Shown piece after piece: positions 1 to 11,300 of a DNA stretch of 64,000 nt. The notes under the pieces were generated by a model. The model made no database searches. It had not been told where the DNA came from and saw only the letters and a program-made list of their open reading frames with translations. The stretch lies in contig NC_066579.1 of assembly GCF_024323335.1 (NCBI RefSeq), positions 53,402,771 to 53,466,770 on the forward strand, written 5' to 3'. The position numbers were made by a program, and so were the translations under genes. This DNA is from Lathyrus oleraceus. Taxonomy: Eukaryota; Streptophyta; Magnoliopsida; Fabales; Fabaceae. How positions within the stretch are numbered: position 1 is the stretch's first letter; each line of letters begins with the position of its first letter.

Positions 1-1884
1 GCAAATCGAAGAAAAACAAGTTTATGCAACAAGAGTAAAATCCAGATTTTTCAGCTATCAAGTAACCATTTGCCACGATACAAGTTGTAACATGTTCAGC
101 ATACAAGGGCCTAACCTAATCATGTGGTGGTTTGGCAAGAGAAGGCAATCGAAATTTTACCAATGATGAAGCAAGCTGATGATGCAGTGGTGTATTGGTA
201 GTATTGTGCTGAAACAGATGGCCTTGATGCTCCACAATGATGGAATCTTGAGGTGGTTTGGCTCAATGGTGCATAGAGTTCTTCAAATCCTCCTTCACCA
301 TTGTTGATAGCTTGGAGATGCAGTGTTAAAGGAGGTGTTCCAGTTGATAAAGGATGGTTCAAAATGCCTCACAATGCAGTCCAAATGATGATGGATGCAA
401 AGGTTCTTTGTGGTTTTTGGTGGTTTCTCCAAATCGAGTCAAAATGCCAGGTTGCAAGAGAGAAGGGAATGAGTTTTTCTGTGTGTTTTCAAGTTGTGGC
501 TAGGGTTAGAAAGAGCAGGAAATGTGTTTTTATATGTCTGTTTAGCAATGGTTAATCGAGTGCTAAGCTAACTTAATTCAAAAATCACCAATTGCCATTT
601 TTGCTAATTGCTCACAAGTGGAAAATGGAGGGTATAAGTTGGTCGAATGGGCTTGCCAACAGGCTGTACATGGCCTTTGCTTTTGCTGTTTGTAGTCTGT
701 ACTTGAACTGCTAGCATTGTCTTGCTTATTGAAGTCATTTTGCACATTTTGTCCATTTTGCAATTTGGTCCATAATGTGGTATGGAGATGGCATGAACAT
801 GAAATGATGCTTGGAACATGTCACAAATATGGTATGAAGTGAATCCCAATTGGCCAAATGGTGAAAAAAGTTTTAATTCAAAAAGTCAAAGTTTGGTCAA
901 ACTTTGATTTTAAATGAAAAAGGTCCAAAAATGCCATTTTGAATGGCAAGGTTTTAGGTCATGAAGTTTATATTTTTGGAAAGAGGATGAAAAATGTGGT
1001 TTGTAGGAAAAAACCCCACCAAATTTGGCCTTATGGTTTGGGAGATATGCTCAGTTGAAGTTCACAAATTGATGAAAATGATTGGATCATATCTTGACAA
1101 CCATACATGGGATTTGAGAGTTCTTGGACTTTTTGAAAATGGGAGAACAAGATCTTCAACTTTCATGTTGGGCAAAAATTCATTTGGAGCTTGTATCATG
1201 ATGCAAGTTGAGGATCAAGAAGTTTCTATTTTTGGCAGTTAAAATTACAGGTCCAGTTTCTATTTTGGGAAATCTTCTGATTTGCTTCAAATTCTTCAAT
1301 GATATTGATTGCCATGATATATGAGGCCTATTAGGACATGAATAAGCTCCTTCAAACCATTTCTATCCATCAAATCCAAAGAATCAACCACAGTTGACCA
1401 ACTTTGACTTTCTAGGGTTTTTGGACTTGACTGTGTATTTCTGATGAATTCCAAACCTAATTCTTTGAGAACTTGACTTCAAATGATGTTACAAGTCATA
1501 TGAACCTTGATTGTTGATCATGATGCCCAAATTCCACAAGAATGGCCACCATCCACTGCTTTGATTTGACTGTTGACTGTCTAGGGTTTTGACCTGGTTG
1601 TGCACTGACTGCTGACCTCTGAGGCTTCAACCCTTGACTTGAACACTTCAAAAAGACCCCCAAGGCATGTGAACTTGTTGAGCGAACCCTAGGGCTTTTG
1701 ATTCCTTGAGAAACAACTTTGCTTGATTGGTTGACTGATCTCCTGATCAGTTTGACCTAATTCTTGCTTGCTTGCTCTTGAGGTAACTGAGGAACAATGC
1801 AAATGCTATGCAATGGATCATGATATGCTATGACCTAATATGAGATGGTATGCACAATGATAGGTGCAAATTTGAGGTGCTACA
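1..1884 (-). repeat. 3' LTR of Ogre element 1 (partial)
   Basis: The first 1884 bases repeat 19188-21071 at a constant offset of 19187. On the plus strand it ends in GGTGCTACA, so the sense-strand LTR begins TGTAGCACC. The polypurine tract follows at 1885. No host gene is seen here. The short open frames inside (for example around 120-362 or 994-1242) are not supported as genes because they recur unchanged in the second LTR copy and match no known protein. Confidence 0.9.
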
Positions 1885-1896
1885 GCTGCCCCTATT
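1885..1896 (-). promoter_or_regulatory. Polypurine tract of Ogre element 1
   Basis: Directly beside the 3' LTR the sense strand reads AATAGGGGCAGC and then the LTR start TGTAGC. The position and the AGGGGCA core fit the plus-strand primer of Ty3/gypsy elements. Element 2 has the same tract at 21072 with one base changed (AGT for AGC at its edge). Confidence 0.7.
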
Positions 1897-2017
1897 CAAT
1901 CAGCTGGGAACCCGAACGGATGATAGCGATGGCTGTCAGACTTTCAGGGTAAACAGGGATTGAATACAAAAGAACCGTAAAAATTTGCACCGACTGGATA
2001 TAATACAGAAAAACCAC

Positions 2018-2890
2018 GTCATTTACCGATGACAAACTGCACGACAACTTCAGAAACGCAAAAACCATTTACCGATGGTTGGAAACTGGAACCTTGATAT
2101 TTACCGATATCAACTTCAGCACGACCATTTACCGATGGCGGCTGGGGAAAACAAACTTCTGAAAAACAAAACCATTTACCGATGGTTAAAACTTGATATT
2201 TACCGATATCAACTTCAGCAAAACCATTTACCGATGGCTGCTGCAACTGGAAACTCGATATTTACCGATATCGAAGAAAACCGGGCCATTTACCGATGGC
2301 ATCTCCGCTTGGGGAGGAACGAAATCCTTGTGGCGATACCAGACAAACCGTTTACCGACGACTTCTGGGGATTTTGATTTTATTGATAAGAGAACAAAGA
2401 ATGACCAGACATTTACCGATGACTGGGTGAGACACGATGTTTACCGACATCGAAAGATGATGTTTACCGACATCAAAAAGAAAGACCAGACATTTACCGA
2501 TGACTGGGATGAGACACGATGTTTACCGACATCGAAAGATGATGTTTACCGACATCAAAAGAAATGACCAGACATTTACCGATGACTGGGATGAGAAATT
2601 TATTGGGGAAAGACAAACAGATATTTGCAACTGAAAACCAGACAAGACATTTACCGATGACTCTACTGGGGATTTCTGTTGGGGATTATCAGACGTTTAC
2701 CGATGACTGAAAGAAATACTCGATGTTTACTGACACCGAAGCAATGGCGTTTACCGACACCAAAAATGACCAGACATTTACCGATGACTGGGTGGAACTC
2801 GATGTTTACCGACACCGAAACAATGGCGTTTACCGACACCAAAACAAAGAAGACACACGCGGGTGTTGACGTGACACTTACTGATATCAC
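2018..2890 (-). repeat. Array of about 25 mini-hairpins with constant loop
   Basis: On the plus strand nearly every unit is arm-TTACCG-complementary arm. Arms differ between units but remain complementary: GTCAT/ATGAC (2018), AACCAT/ATGGTT (2063), TTGATAT/ATATCAA (2094), TCGATAT/ATATCGA (2255), GCCAT/ATGGC (2285), CGATGT/ACATCG (2435), TGATGT/ACATCA (2458). By hand I count 11 units with perfect arms of 5-7 bp, two with 4 bp, and five more that close only if G-U pairs are allowed on the sense (minus) strand, where the loop is CGGUAA. The remainder have one or two mismatches. The array is repeated at 21205-22077. Confidence 0.85.
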
Positions 2891-3831
2891 AAGAATAGAA
2901 TCTGGGATAAGTTGAAGCAAAGCTGATCACTTGCTGGGAGTCTCACTGGGGAGAACCAAACTTCTGTCACCATCGGGTGAGGAAATAAACCTCTGTCACC
3001 ATCGGGTGAGGGAAATAAACCTCTATGGGGATAATCAATTCCGAATGCTGTCGAAGCAACTGTAGCAGACTGGTGCTGATTTTTGAACAAAATGATCCGC
3101 TTCTGCCGGGGATGCGGTCTGATGTGGTATCGAACACATGAATGCATATGTTTGAATTTTTCTATGGCGTAATGCTCCATATGGGATGGAAATGCTACGC
3201 AATTTTGAGGATGCAATGATTACTATATGCAATGCAATATGATAAGAACCCTGCGGGGAGAGATACACAGGACGACTGTGCTAAGGAATCTTCAAGATAA
3301 ATCCACTGGGGAAAAAACAGCAACTGCTGGGGAGCCAACAACAAATCCACTGGGGAAGACAAGGCAACTCACTGGGGAGTAAACAATATAAATCCACTAG
3401 GGGAAGACAAGGCAACTCACTGGGGAGTAATGAAACACCTCTGTTGGGGAGAAATGAATCAACTCTGCTAGGGGAAAACAGAGGGAAACCTGCTGGGGAT
3501 AGCCCAATCAATCCATGAAAAATTCCGCTCGGGGAAATGAGAAGCTCCGCTGGGGAAGCTAAAACAGGCAACTCTCTGGGGATGAAGCTTCATGCAAACC
3601 TCAGATAAAATAGACTGCCTTGGGGAATAACTGCTACTCTGCCGGGGACGACCCGCAATATTCACAAGTAGAAACAACTCAGCTGGGGATGCAAGTATCG
3701 ACCTGCTACTGAAACCTGTCCAATCCACTGGTGGGATGAACTCTGCTGGAGAGGTAACTGCTTCGCTAGGGAAGGCTTAAACAATCCAAAGCTAGGATAA
3801 TGATCCTGTCTGGGAAAGGCACTGCTGGGGA
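2659..3831 (-). repeat. Recurrent anti-PBS-like words in Ogre 3' UTR
   Basis: The plus strand repeatedly carries variants of ACTCTGCTGGGGA, for example at 2659 (GACTCTACTGGGGA), 3438, 3462, 3544, 3571, 3636 (ACTCTGCCGGGGA), 3677 (ACTCAGCTGGGGA), 3740 (ACTCTGCTGGAGA) and 3821. The same letters form most of the element's primer-binding site on the opposite strand. In the sense RNA, therefore, these repeats are complementary to the PBS and resemble the 3' acceptor end of the primer tRNA. Spacing is irregular, roughly 20-60 bases. Confidence 0.7.
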
Positions 3832-4583
3832 GTGCTCACAGGTGAAGACCTTATGGGGAAAATACTCACAGGTGACGACCTGCCAATCGGAACAAAAGAT
3901 GCCCCAGGGGGTACATGGACAAGATACGCTCAAGTGTCCTCAACATTCAAAATGATTTTCAAATGTTTTAATCTTTCTGCACGTCATTGTTTAGCCTTCA
4001 TGTTTTTATATGCAATGTTTATCAAAAATCGGACGTTTTTGCAAACAAAACAGTAAAAGTAAAAAACAAGAGAGCAATTTATCTGAATAACGACTTTTAT
4101 TGATTGAAAATGTGCCTGAAAAGGCAAGTACATTGAGAAGCAATTCCTAGAAAGAGGTAATTGCGCACAAAAGGAAAATAAACTATCCTAATGGCAATGT
4201 GAACACGGCATCCACTGTTTCCCAACTCTGTTATAACCCATAGATCATCAGTTTTCCTCCCAACTCCTTGCTTTCTGAGAAGAACGACTGGACCGATCAC
4301 ATCTTGCGAGATGGCAGCTGACGAAGCATGACGAAGTACAGATAACTCAGACTGTAGTCTTCGCTTTAATCCCTCTTTTGGCTGGATCGCCCTTTCGGGT
4401 TTTCAATCCACCGGGATACCCATTTTTGCCTAAGCCGCCCTTGCGGGTTTTCGACTTACCGGGTGTACAATTTTTCCATTTTTATCCCTAACTTTTGCCC
4501 GAACCTTTTCTTTCTGTTTTTTGGTTCGCCGGGATGCCCATTTTTGCCTGGACTATTTTGTTCTTTTTGTCCAGCGGGTCAAT

Positions 4584-7500
4584 TTATGCGAAGTATTTTT
4601 TGACTACATCTGAGTTAACAGGGGAAGGAAAATCTTCACCGTCCATAGTTGTAAGCATCAAGGCTCCACCGGAGAAGACCTTCTTCACAACAAATGGACC
4701 TTCATAGTTAGGAGTCCACTTGCCCCTGTTATCTGTACCGGGAGGAAGGATCCTCTTCAAAACTAGATCGCCAGTTTGAAATGTCCGAGGACGCACTTTC
4801 TGATCAAAGGCTCGCTTCATCCTTCTCTGATACAACTGCCCATGGCAAACAGCTGCTAAACGTCTTTCTTCGATAAGGCTTAACTCATTAAACCTTGTAC
4901 GAATCCACTCGGCTTCGTCCAGCTTGACATCCAATAATACCCTCAGAGAAGGGATCTCCACCTCAACTGGTAGGACTGCCTCCATACCATACACAAGGGA
5001 GTAGGGGGTTGCCCCGGTCGACGTACGTACTGAGGTACGGTATCCATGCAAAGCGAAAGGCAACATCTCGTGCCAATCCTTGTACGTAACGACCATTTTC
5101 TGCACAATCTTCTTGATATTCTTGTTTGCTGCCTCTACAGCGCCATTCATCTTCGGTCTGTAAGGAGAAGAATTGTGATGTTCAATCTTGAAATCTCTGC
5201 ACAAGTCTTTCATCATTTTGTTATTGAGATTCGAACCATTATCAGTGATGATTCTCTCAGGAACTCCATAACGACAGATGATTTCTTTCTTGATGAACCG
5301 GGCAACCACTTGTTTGGTGACGTTGGCATAAGAAGCTGCTTCCACCCACTTGGTGAAGTAATCAATCGCGACCAAGATGAAGCGATGTCCATTAGAAGCA
5401 GTAGGCTCAATCCTTCCAATCATGTCGATGCCCCACATGGCAAACGGCCAAGGCGAGTTCATGACATTCAATGGGCTTGGTGGTACATGCACCTTATCAG
5501 CATAAATTTGACACTTATGGCATTTCCGAGCATACTGGAAGCAATCGGATTCCATAGTCATCCAATAATATCCGGCTCTCAGCAATTTCTTCGACATTGC
5601 ATGACCACCAGCATGGGTACCAAACGAACCCTCGTGCACTTCTTGCATTAACATGTCTGCTTCGTGTCTATCCACGCATCTGAGCAGAACCATGTCAAAG
5701 TTCCTCTTGTATAGCACATCATCCTGATTCAGATAAAAGCTTCCAGCTAGCCTTCTCAGGGTCTTCTTATCGTTCTTCGACGCACCCTCAGGATACTCTT
5801 GAGTCTTAAGGAAGTTCTTGATGTCATAATACCACGGTTTATCATCAATAGCATTAACAGACTCGGCTGCAAACACATATGCAGGCCTCTCAAGTCGATT
5901 CACAACAACATGTGGCACATGATTCCACCAATGAACCTTTATCATGGAAGATAAAGTGGCCAAAGCATCAGCCATTTGATTCTCGTCTCGGGGGACGTGA
6001 TACAACTTCACCTTCTTGAAGAACGTCAGTATTCTTCTGGTGTAGTCTCTATACGGAATCAAATGCGGCTGGTTTGTATTCCAATCTCCATTGACCTGAT
6101 TGATCACTAGAGCTGAATCTCCAAATATATCAAGTGTTTTGATCCTCAGATCAATGGCTTCTTCTATCCCCATGATACAAGCCTCATACTCAGCTTCATT
6201 GTTGGTGACGTCGAATGTCAATCTGGCAGAAAAAGGTATATGAGCACCTTTGGGATTGATTAGCACTGCGCCAATACCATTACCGTTCATATTCACAGCC
6301 CCATCGAACATCAGTGTCCACTTGTCATCAGGATCCGGTCCTTCCTCGACAAGCGGCTCTTCACAGTCTTTCGTCTTTAGGTACATGATGTCTTCATCAG
6401 GGAATTCAAACATCATAGGCTGATAGTCATCGATCGGTTGCTCGGCAAGATAGTCGGACAAAATACTACCTTTGATGGCCTTCTGCGACGTGTACTGAAT
6501 GTCATACTCTGTTAAGATCATCTGCCAACGGGCAACACGTCCGGTGAGAGCTGGCTTCTCAAAGATGTATTTCACAGGATCCATCCTAGAAATCAACAGA
6601 GTAGTATGGTTCAACATATACTGCCTTAGTCGGCGAGCAGCCCAGGCCAAAGCACAGCAAGTTTTCTCGAGCAGTGAATATCTTGTTTCACAGTCGGTAA
6701 ACTTTTTGCTCAGGTAGTATATGGCATGCTCTTTTCGACCAGACTCGTCATGCTGACCCAATACACACCCCATCGAAGTCTCGGTGACTGAAAGGTACAT
6801 GATCAGTGGTCTCCCTGGAACTGGAGGGATAAGGATTGGAGGGTTTTGCAAGTATTCTTTGATTTTGTCAAAAGCTTCCTGACAGTCATCATTCCATTTG
6901 ATCGCCTGATTCTTTCTGAGCAGTTTGAAAATTGGTTCACACGTGGCAGTTAGATGAGATATGAACCTTGCAATGTAGTTCAACCTCCCTAAAAACCCAC
7001 GGACTTGCTTTTCCGTCTTCGGTTCAGGCATCTCTTGAATAGCTTTGACTTTTGCTGGATCAACCTCAATCCCTTTTTCACTGACAATGAAGCCTAAGAG
7101 CTTCCCGGATCTCACTCCAAACGTACACTTGTTCGGATTCAGCCTCAGCTTGAACTTGACCAGTCTGTCAAACAACTTCTGCAGATTTACCAGATGCTCC
7201 TCTTCTGTCTGCGACTTCGCAATCATATCATCCACGTACACTTCGATTTCGTTGTGCATCATGTCATGAAAGAGAGTCGTCATTGCCCTCTGATAGGTAG
7301 CACCGGCATTCTTCAGCCCAAATGGCATCACTTTGTAGCAGAACGTGCCCCAAGGTGTAATGAATGTCGTCTTTTCCATGTCCTCTGGCGCCATCTTGAT
7401 CTGGTTGTAGCCTGAGAAACCGTCCATGAAAGAGAATACCGAGGATTGAGCCGTATTATCCACCAATACATCGATGTGAGGTAATGGGAAATCATCTTTC

Positions 7501-8064
7501 GGACTCGCCCTGTTCAAGTCTCGGTAATCGACACACATCCTGACTTTGCCATCCTTCTTCGGCACGGGAACAATGTTGGCAACCCACGGCGGGTAACTTG
7601 TAACAGCCAGGAACCCTGCGTCCCACTGCTTCTGAACCTCTTCTTTGATCTTGACAGCCATATCAGGACTAGTTCTGCGAAGCTTCTGCTTGACCGACGG
7701 ACACTCTTCTCGGAGAGGTAACCGATGCACCACGATGTCTGTATCCAGACCCGGCATATCTTGGTATGACCAGGCGAATATTTCCACATATTCTCTCAGC
7801 ATCTCGATTAGCCTCCTCTTGACAGAGTCTTCTAAAGCAGCCCCAATCTTGATCTCTTTTCTGGCGTCCTCAGTACCCAGATTGACGACTTCCAACTCTT
7901 CCTGGTGAGGTTGGATGACCCTTTCCTCTTGCTTCAGTAGTCTGACCAATTCTGCAGGGAGTTCACAGTCTTCCTCACTCTCCTCTTCAGCTTGGTAGAT
8001 GGGATTGTTGAAATCATACTGAGCCATAACAGAGTCGTTCACAGTGGATGCCAAAAGATCATTT
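4584..8064 (-). CDS. pol: Ogre pol exon: reverse transcriptase, RNase H, second (a)RNase H, integrase
   Basis: This exon encodes the enzymes that copy and insert the element. Residue numbers count from the TTG codon at 8054. RT spans about 120-330 with VDYRDLN and catalytic YVDDM (273-277). The first RNase H is about 385-500. A second RNase H of the archaeal-like type known in Tat elements spans about 579-705, with D584, E620, D646 and D696. Integrase has the zinc residues H807, H814, C845 and C848 and the DD35E triad D877, D938, E974. The frame is open for 1156 codons with no break. It begins at TTG rather than ATG because it is read as a fusion from gag-pro after splicing, with the acceptor at 8065/8064. 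It probably yields a polyprotein cut by the element protease. Confidence 0.93.
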
Positions 8065-8310
8065 CTGCATGTTTAATGTTTTGTTTTTTAGAAAAAGCTT
8101 TCAATAAAGTCACAAAAAACAAAAACATTGCCATTTTATTTTTTGAAAAAGTGGAAAACCGAAAATAGAAAGACAAAGATCTCAAAATTTGATTGAAAAA
8201 ACGTCCTTTATTTATAAACATTGAACATGATGTGGCCCTACAATGAACCACTACGCCTTGGGCAGAACGTAGGGTTTTCATGCAAAATGATAAAAACAAA
8301 AGAAAATTAC
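8065..8310 (-). other. Intron between protease and RT of Ogre element 1
   Basis: The gag-pro frame ends in GAG TAA at 8312-8307. A donor GTAATT starts at 8310 and an acceptor TGCAG ends at 8065. Removing these 246 bases joins the codon split after two bases at 8311 to base 8064 and continues exactly in the pol frame. The intron is T-rich and contains stops in that frame. An intron at this position is a known hallmark of Ogre elements. Unspliced RNA would make gag-pro only, and spliced RNA would make the gag-pro-pol fusion. The exact sites are my reading and are not shown by transcript data. Confidence 0.75.
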
Positions 8311-11300
8311 TCTGTCAGTAGAGTAACTTGGACTACATCTTCTGCCGTCCAATTGTTGATGACCTCGCCTGGTGCACAAGGGCGGACCCAGACATCCAAA
8401 TCACAACCACTATCTTCACCATCAGTAGCAAAGACGTCTCCATGGTTCATCAGCCCAGCGCTGGTGAAGGTGCTCGGACCTGCTTGTACATGCTGCTCTG
8501 CTGCGAGAGGCTCGTACCCAATGCCGAACTTGTCTTCTTTTACAGGCAAGTCAACCATCTTGCCCCAGCCTTCAGCCTTACCGGAGTCAACAACCTCTTT
8601 GGCTTGCTTGTACGATGATATTGAAGCACCTGGCTTCCTCTGCTCTGCACAAGCTACACCTTCTAATGCCACAGTCTCGAATGCCTGGCACAGGGTTTCG
8701 TGGATCTCGCCATCCACCTCCACATACTTGAATGAGGAGAGATGACTCACCAGAATCTCCTCTTCACCGCAGACGGTCACAATCTGACCGTTCCAGACAT
8801 ACTTGAGCTTCTGATGGAGAGTTGACGAGACTGCTCCAGCGGCGTGAATCCAAGGACGCCCCAACAAACAGCTATAAGCAGGCTGAATGTCCATCACATA
8901 AAATACGATGTCGAAGACTTCAGGACCTATCTTCACTGGCAAGGTGACTTCACCAAACACAGAACGTTTGGATCCGTCGAATGCACGCACGATCAGGTCA
9001 CTGGGAGTGAGCACGACTCCCTCGACATCTATCTTCTTCAGTATTTGCTTTGGAAGGACATTCAGGGACGACCCGGTGTCCACTAGCACGTGAGATAATA
9101 CTGCGCCCTTGCACTCCATAGTGATGTGCAAGGCCTTGTTGTGATTACGACCCTCAGGCGTTAGGTCTAGGTCAGTGAAACCTACACCATGCCTGGTACT
9201 CACGTTTGCTAGAACACCCTCCAGCTGGTTGACCGATATCTCTTGCGGGACGTATGCCATGTTCAGCATTTTCAGCAAGGCGTCCCGATGTGCCTCAGAA
9301 CACATCAGCAAAGAGAGTATCGAGATCTTCGACGGAGTTTGGTTGAGTTGATCAACAATCTTGTAATCACTCTTCTTAATAATCTTCATAAACTCCTCGA
9401 CATCCTTCTGGAAAGAACCCTCAGCCTCCTTCTGAGCCGGTTCTTCGTCAACCACTGCCTGTTTGCCCTTAGCCCTTGCGGATGACTCAGCAGCAGCATC
9501 CCTCACAGGCTGAGGCGCAAACAGTCGTCCACTCCTTGTGAAGCCTCCCTGTCCTCCAACATTGTCCACCACCGGACTTGCAACAGCAGGGATCCTCACA
9601 GGAGCACTGATAGTGACTGGAGCTTGCACAGCTGGTCTTGTCTGATTACCAGCCCTCCTATCACGGCGATAGGCATTGTCATAACTCCACGGAACAGCTC
9701 TACTATTTCCAACTTGTCCCCTGCCGGACGCCACAATAGTAGTAGGTGCTCTGATGGTTACCGGGGTAGGAATGGTAACCGGAGTATTGCTGGTTGTGGG
9801 TGTACTGACAGCCCTACGCCCTCTTCCTTCAGCCGGCTTATAAAAAATGGTGACAGTAGACACTGCCCCATTATCTCTGGTAGCACGGCTAAACTGTAGA
9901 CAGCCCTCATCTATCAGACTCTGAATTCCAGCCCTCAGCTGGTCACAACCATTCATGGCCTCTGAACAGCCCAAACAATCTTCTGAACAACCTGGGTCAA
10001 CACCCCCCTTTAGCAATCGGTCCTTGACGACCAACAGAGACGTCTGAACATCTTCAACATTCACAACCAGATCTTCAGCTTCTCCATCTTCAATGTTATT
10101 AACCCTATGCCCACCATGTTGTGGCATAGGATTGTTTACCACATTCGGAACCGGAGAGAAGTTGATTGTCTTGGAATCAATCAGATCCTGAACCTTGTGC
10201 TGAAACGCCCGACATCTTTCGGTATGGTGGCCTGGTGCCCCAGAGTGAAAGTCACATCTTACATTTGCATCGTAACCGGGTGGCAGTACGGTAGGAGTTG
10301 CCATCGTACGCAACTCTACAAACCCTAACCGGAGTAGTTCGGGTAGTAGCTCTGCGTACGACATAGGCAAAGGATCAAATCTTCTATCAGGATTCAATCT
10401 CTGTCTCTGCTGAAAAGGACGTTGCTGTTGTTGCTGCTGTTGTTGAGGTCGTTGCGGTTGTTGTTGAACTCTTTGTTGTTGTTGTGGACGTGGTTGTGGT
10501 GCAGGAATGGTCACTGCAGCTATTGGACGATACTGGTCCCTGTTGTTGGCTCTGTAAGCACTCCCTCTGTGCTGTACAGCATTGGTTTCTCCTTCTCTAC
10601 GGCGAGGTGCCCCAGAGAAGGGTTTCTTTGATGACGATGAGGAACCAGTATCGTGGATCCTCCCAGCCTTGATCAGGCTCTCAGTTCTTTCGCCGCAGAT
10701 TACGACGTCAGAAAAGCTTCCGAATGGGCAGCTTCCCATCCGATCCATATAGACACCTTGTAGAGTGCTAATGAACATGTCAGTCAACTCCCTTTCCAGC
10801 ATAGGGGGTTGAACTCTCGCAGCTAGTTCGCGCCATCTCTGGGCGTACTCTTTAAAACTTTCATTGTTCTTCTGACATAAGCTTTGTAACTGAGTTCTGG
10901 TTGGAGCCATGTCCATATTGTGCTTGTACTGCCTGAGGAAAGCCTCACCCAGGTCTCTCCAGCACCGAATTGAATCCCGCTTCAATTCCATGTACCAATC
11001 CAAGGATGCCCCAGATAGACTATCCTGGAAGAAATACATCCACATCTTCTCATCGTCTGTATATGCGGATATTTTTCTATAGTATGCCTGCACATGGGTG
11101 CGAGGGCAGGAGGTACCGTTGTATTTATCAAATGACGGCGCCTTGAATTTGTGCGGGATTCTAAGTCCTTCAACCAATCCCATGTTCGTAACGTCAAAAC
11201 CGAGGGAGTTTTGACATTCCATTGCTCTGATTTTTTCAGCAAGGGCCTCCACTTTGCGATCTCTCGCATCATTTCTACCCAACATGTTGTCGTCTTCGCT

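Larger units (their letters stand above)
1897..4583 (-). other. Ogre 3' UTR with two repeat arrays
   Basis: This 2.7 kb region lies between the pol stop and the polypurine tract and has no credible ORF. It holds two repeat arrays, entered separately: mini-hairpins with a constant TTACCG loop (2018-2890) and recurrent ACTCTGCTGGGGA-like words (about 2659-3831). Between them at 2958-3008 is a duplicated TCACCATCGGGTGA hairpin. The part next to pol (3900-4580) is less repetitive. Ogre/Tat 3' UTRs are known to be hypervariable and to seed satellite repeats, so an array here is expected, but the pairing pattern is not explained by that. Confidence 0.8.

Noticed and set aside
2018..2890. CRISPR-like regular repeats
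   Set aside because: Repeat core is only six bases, spacing is irregular, the region sits inside a plant retrotransposon 3' UTR and there are no cas genes.
5046..5651. 201-codon plus-strand frame opposite pol (also 24237-24842)
   Set aside because: It is the antisense shadow of a well-supported integrase frame and matches no known protein.
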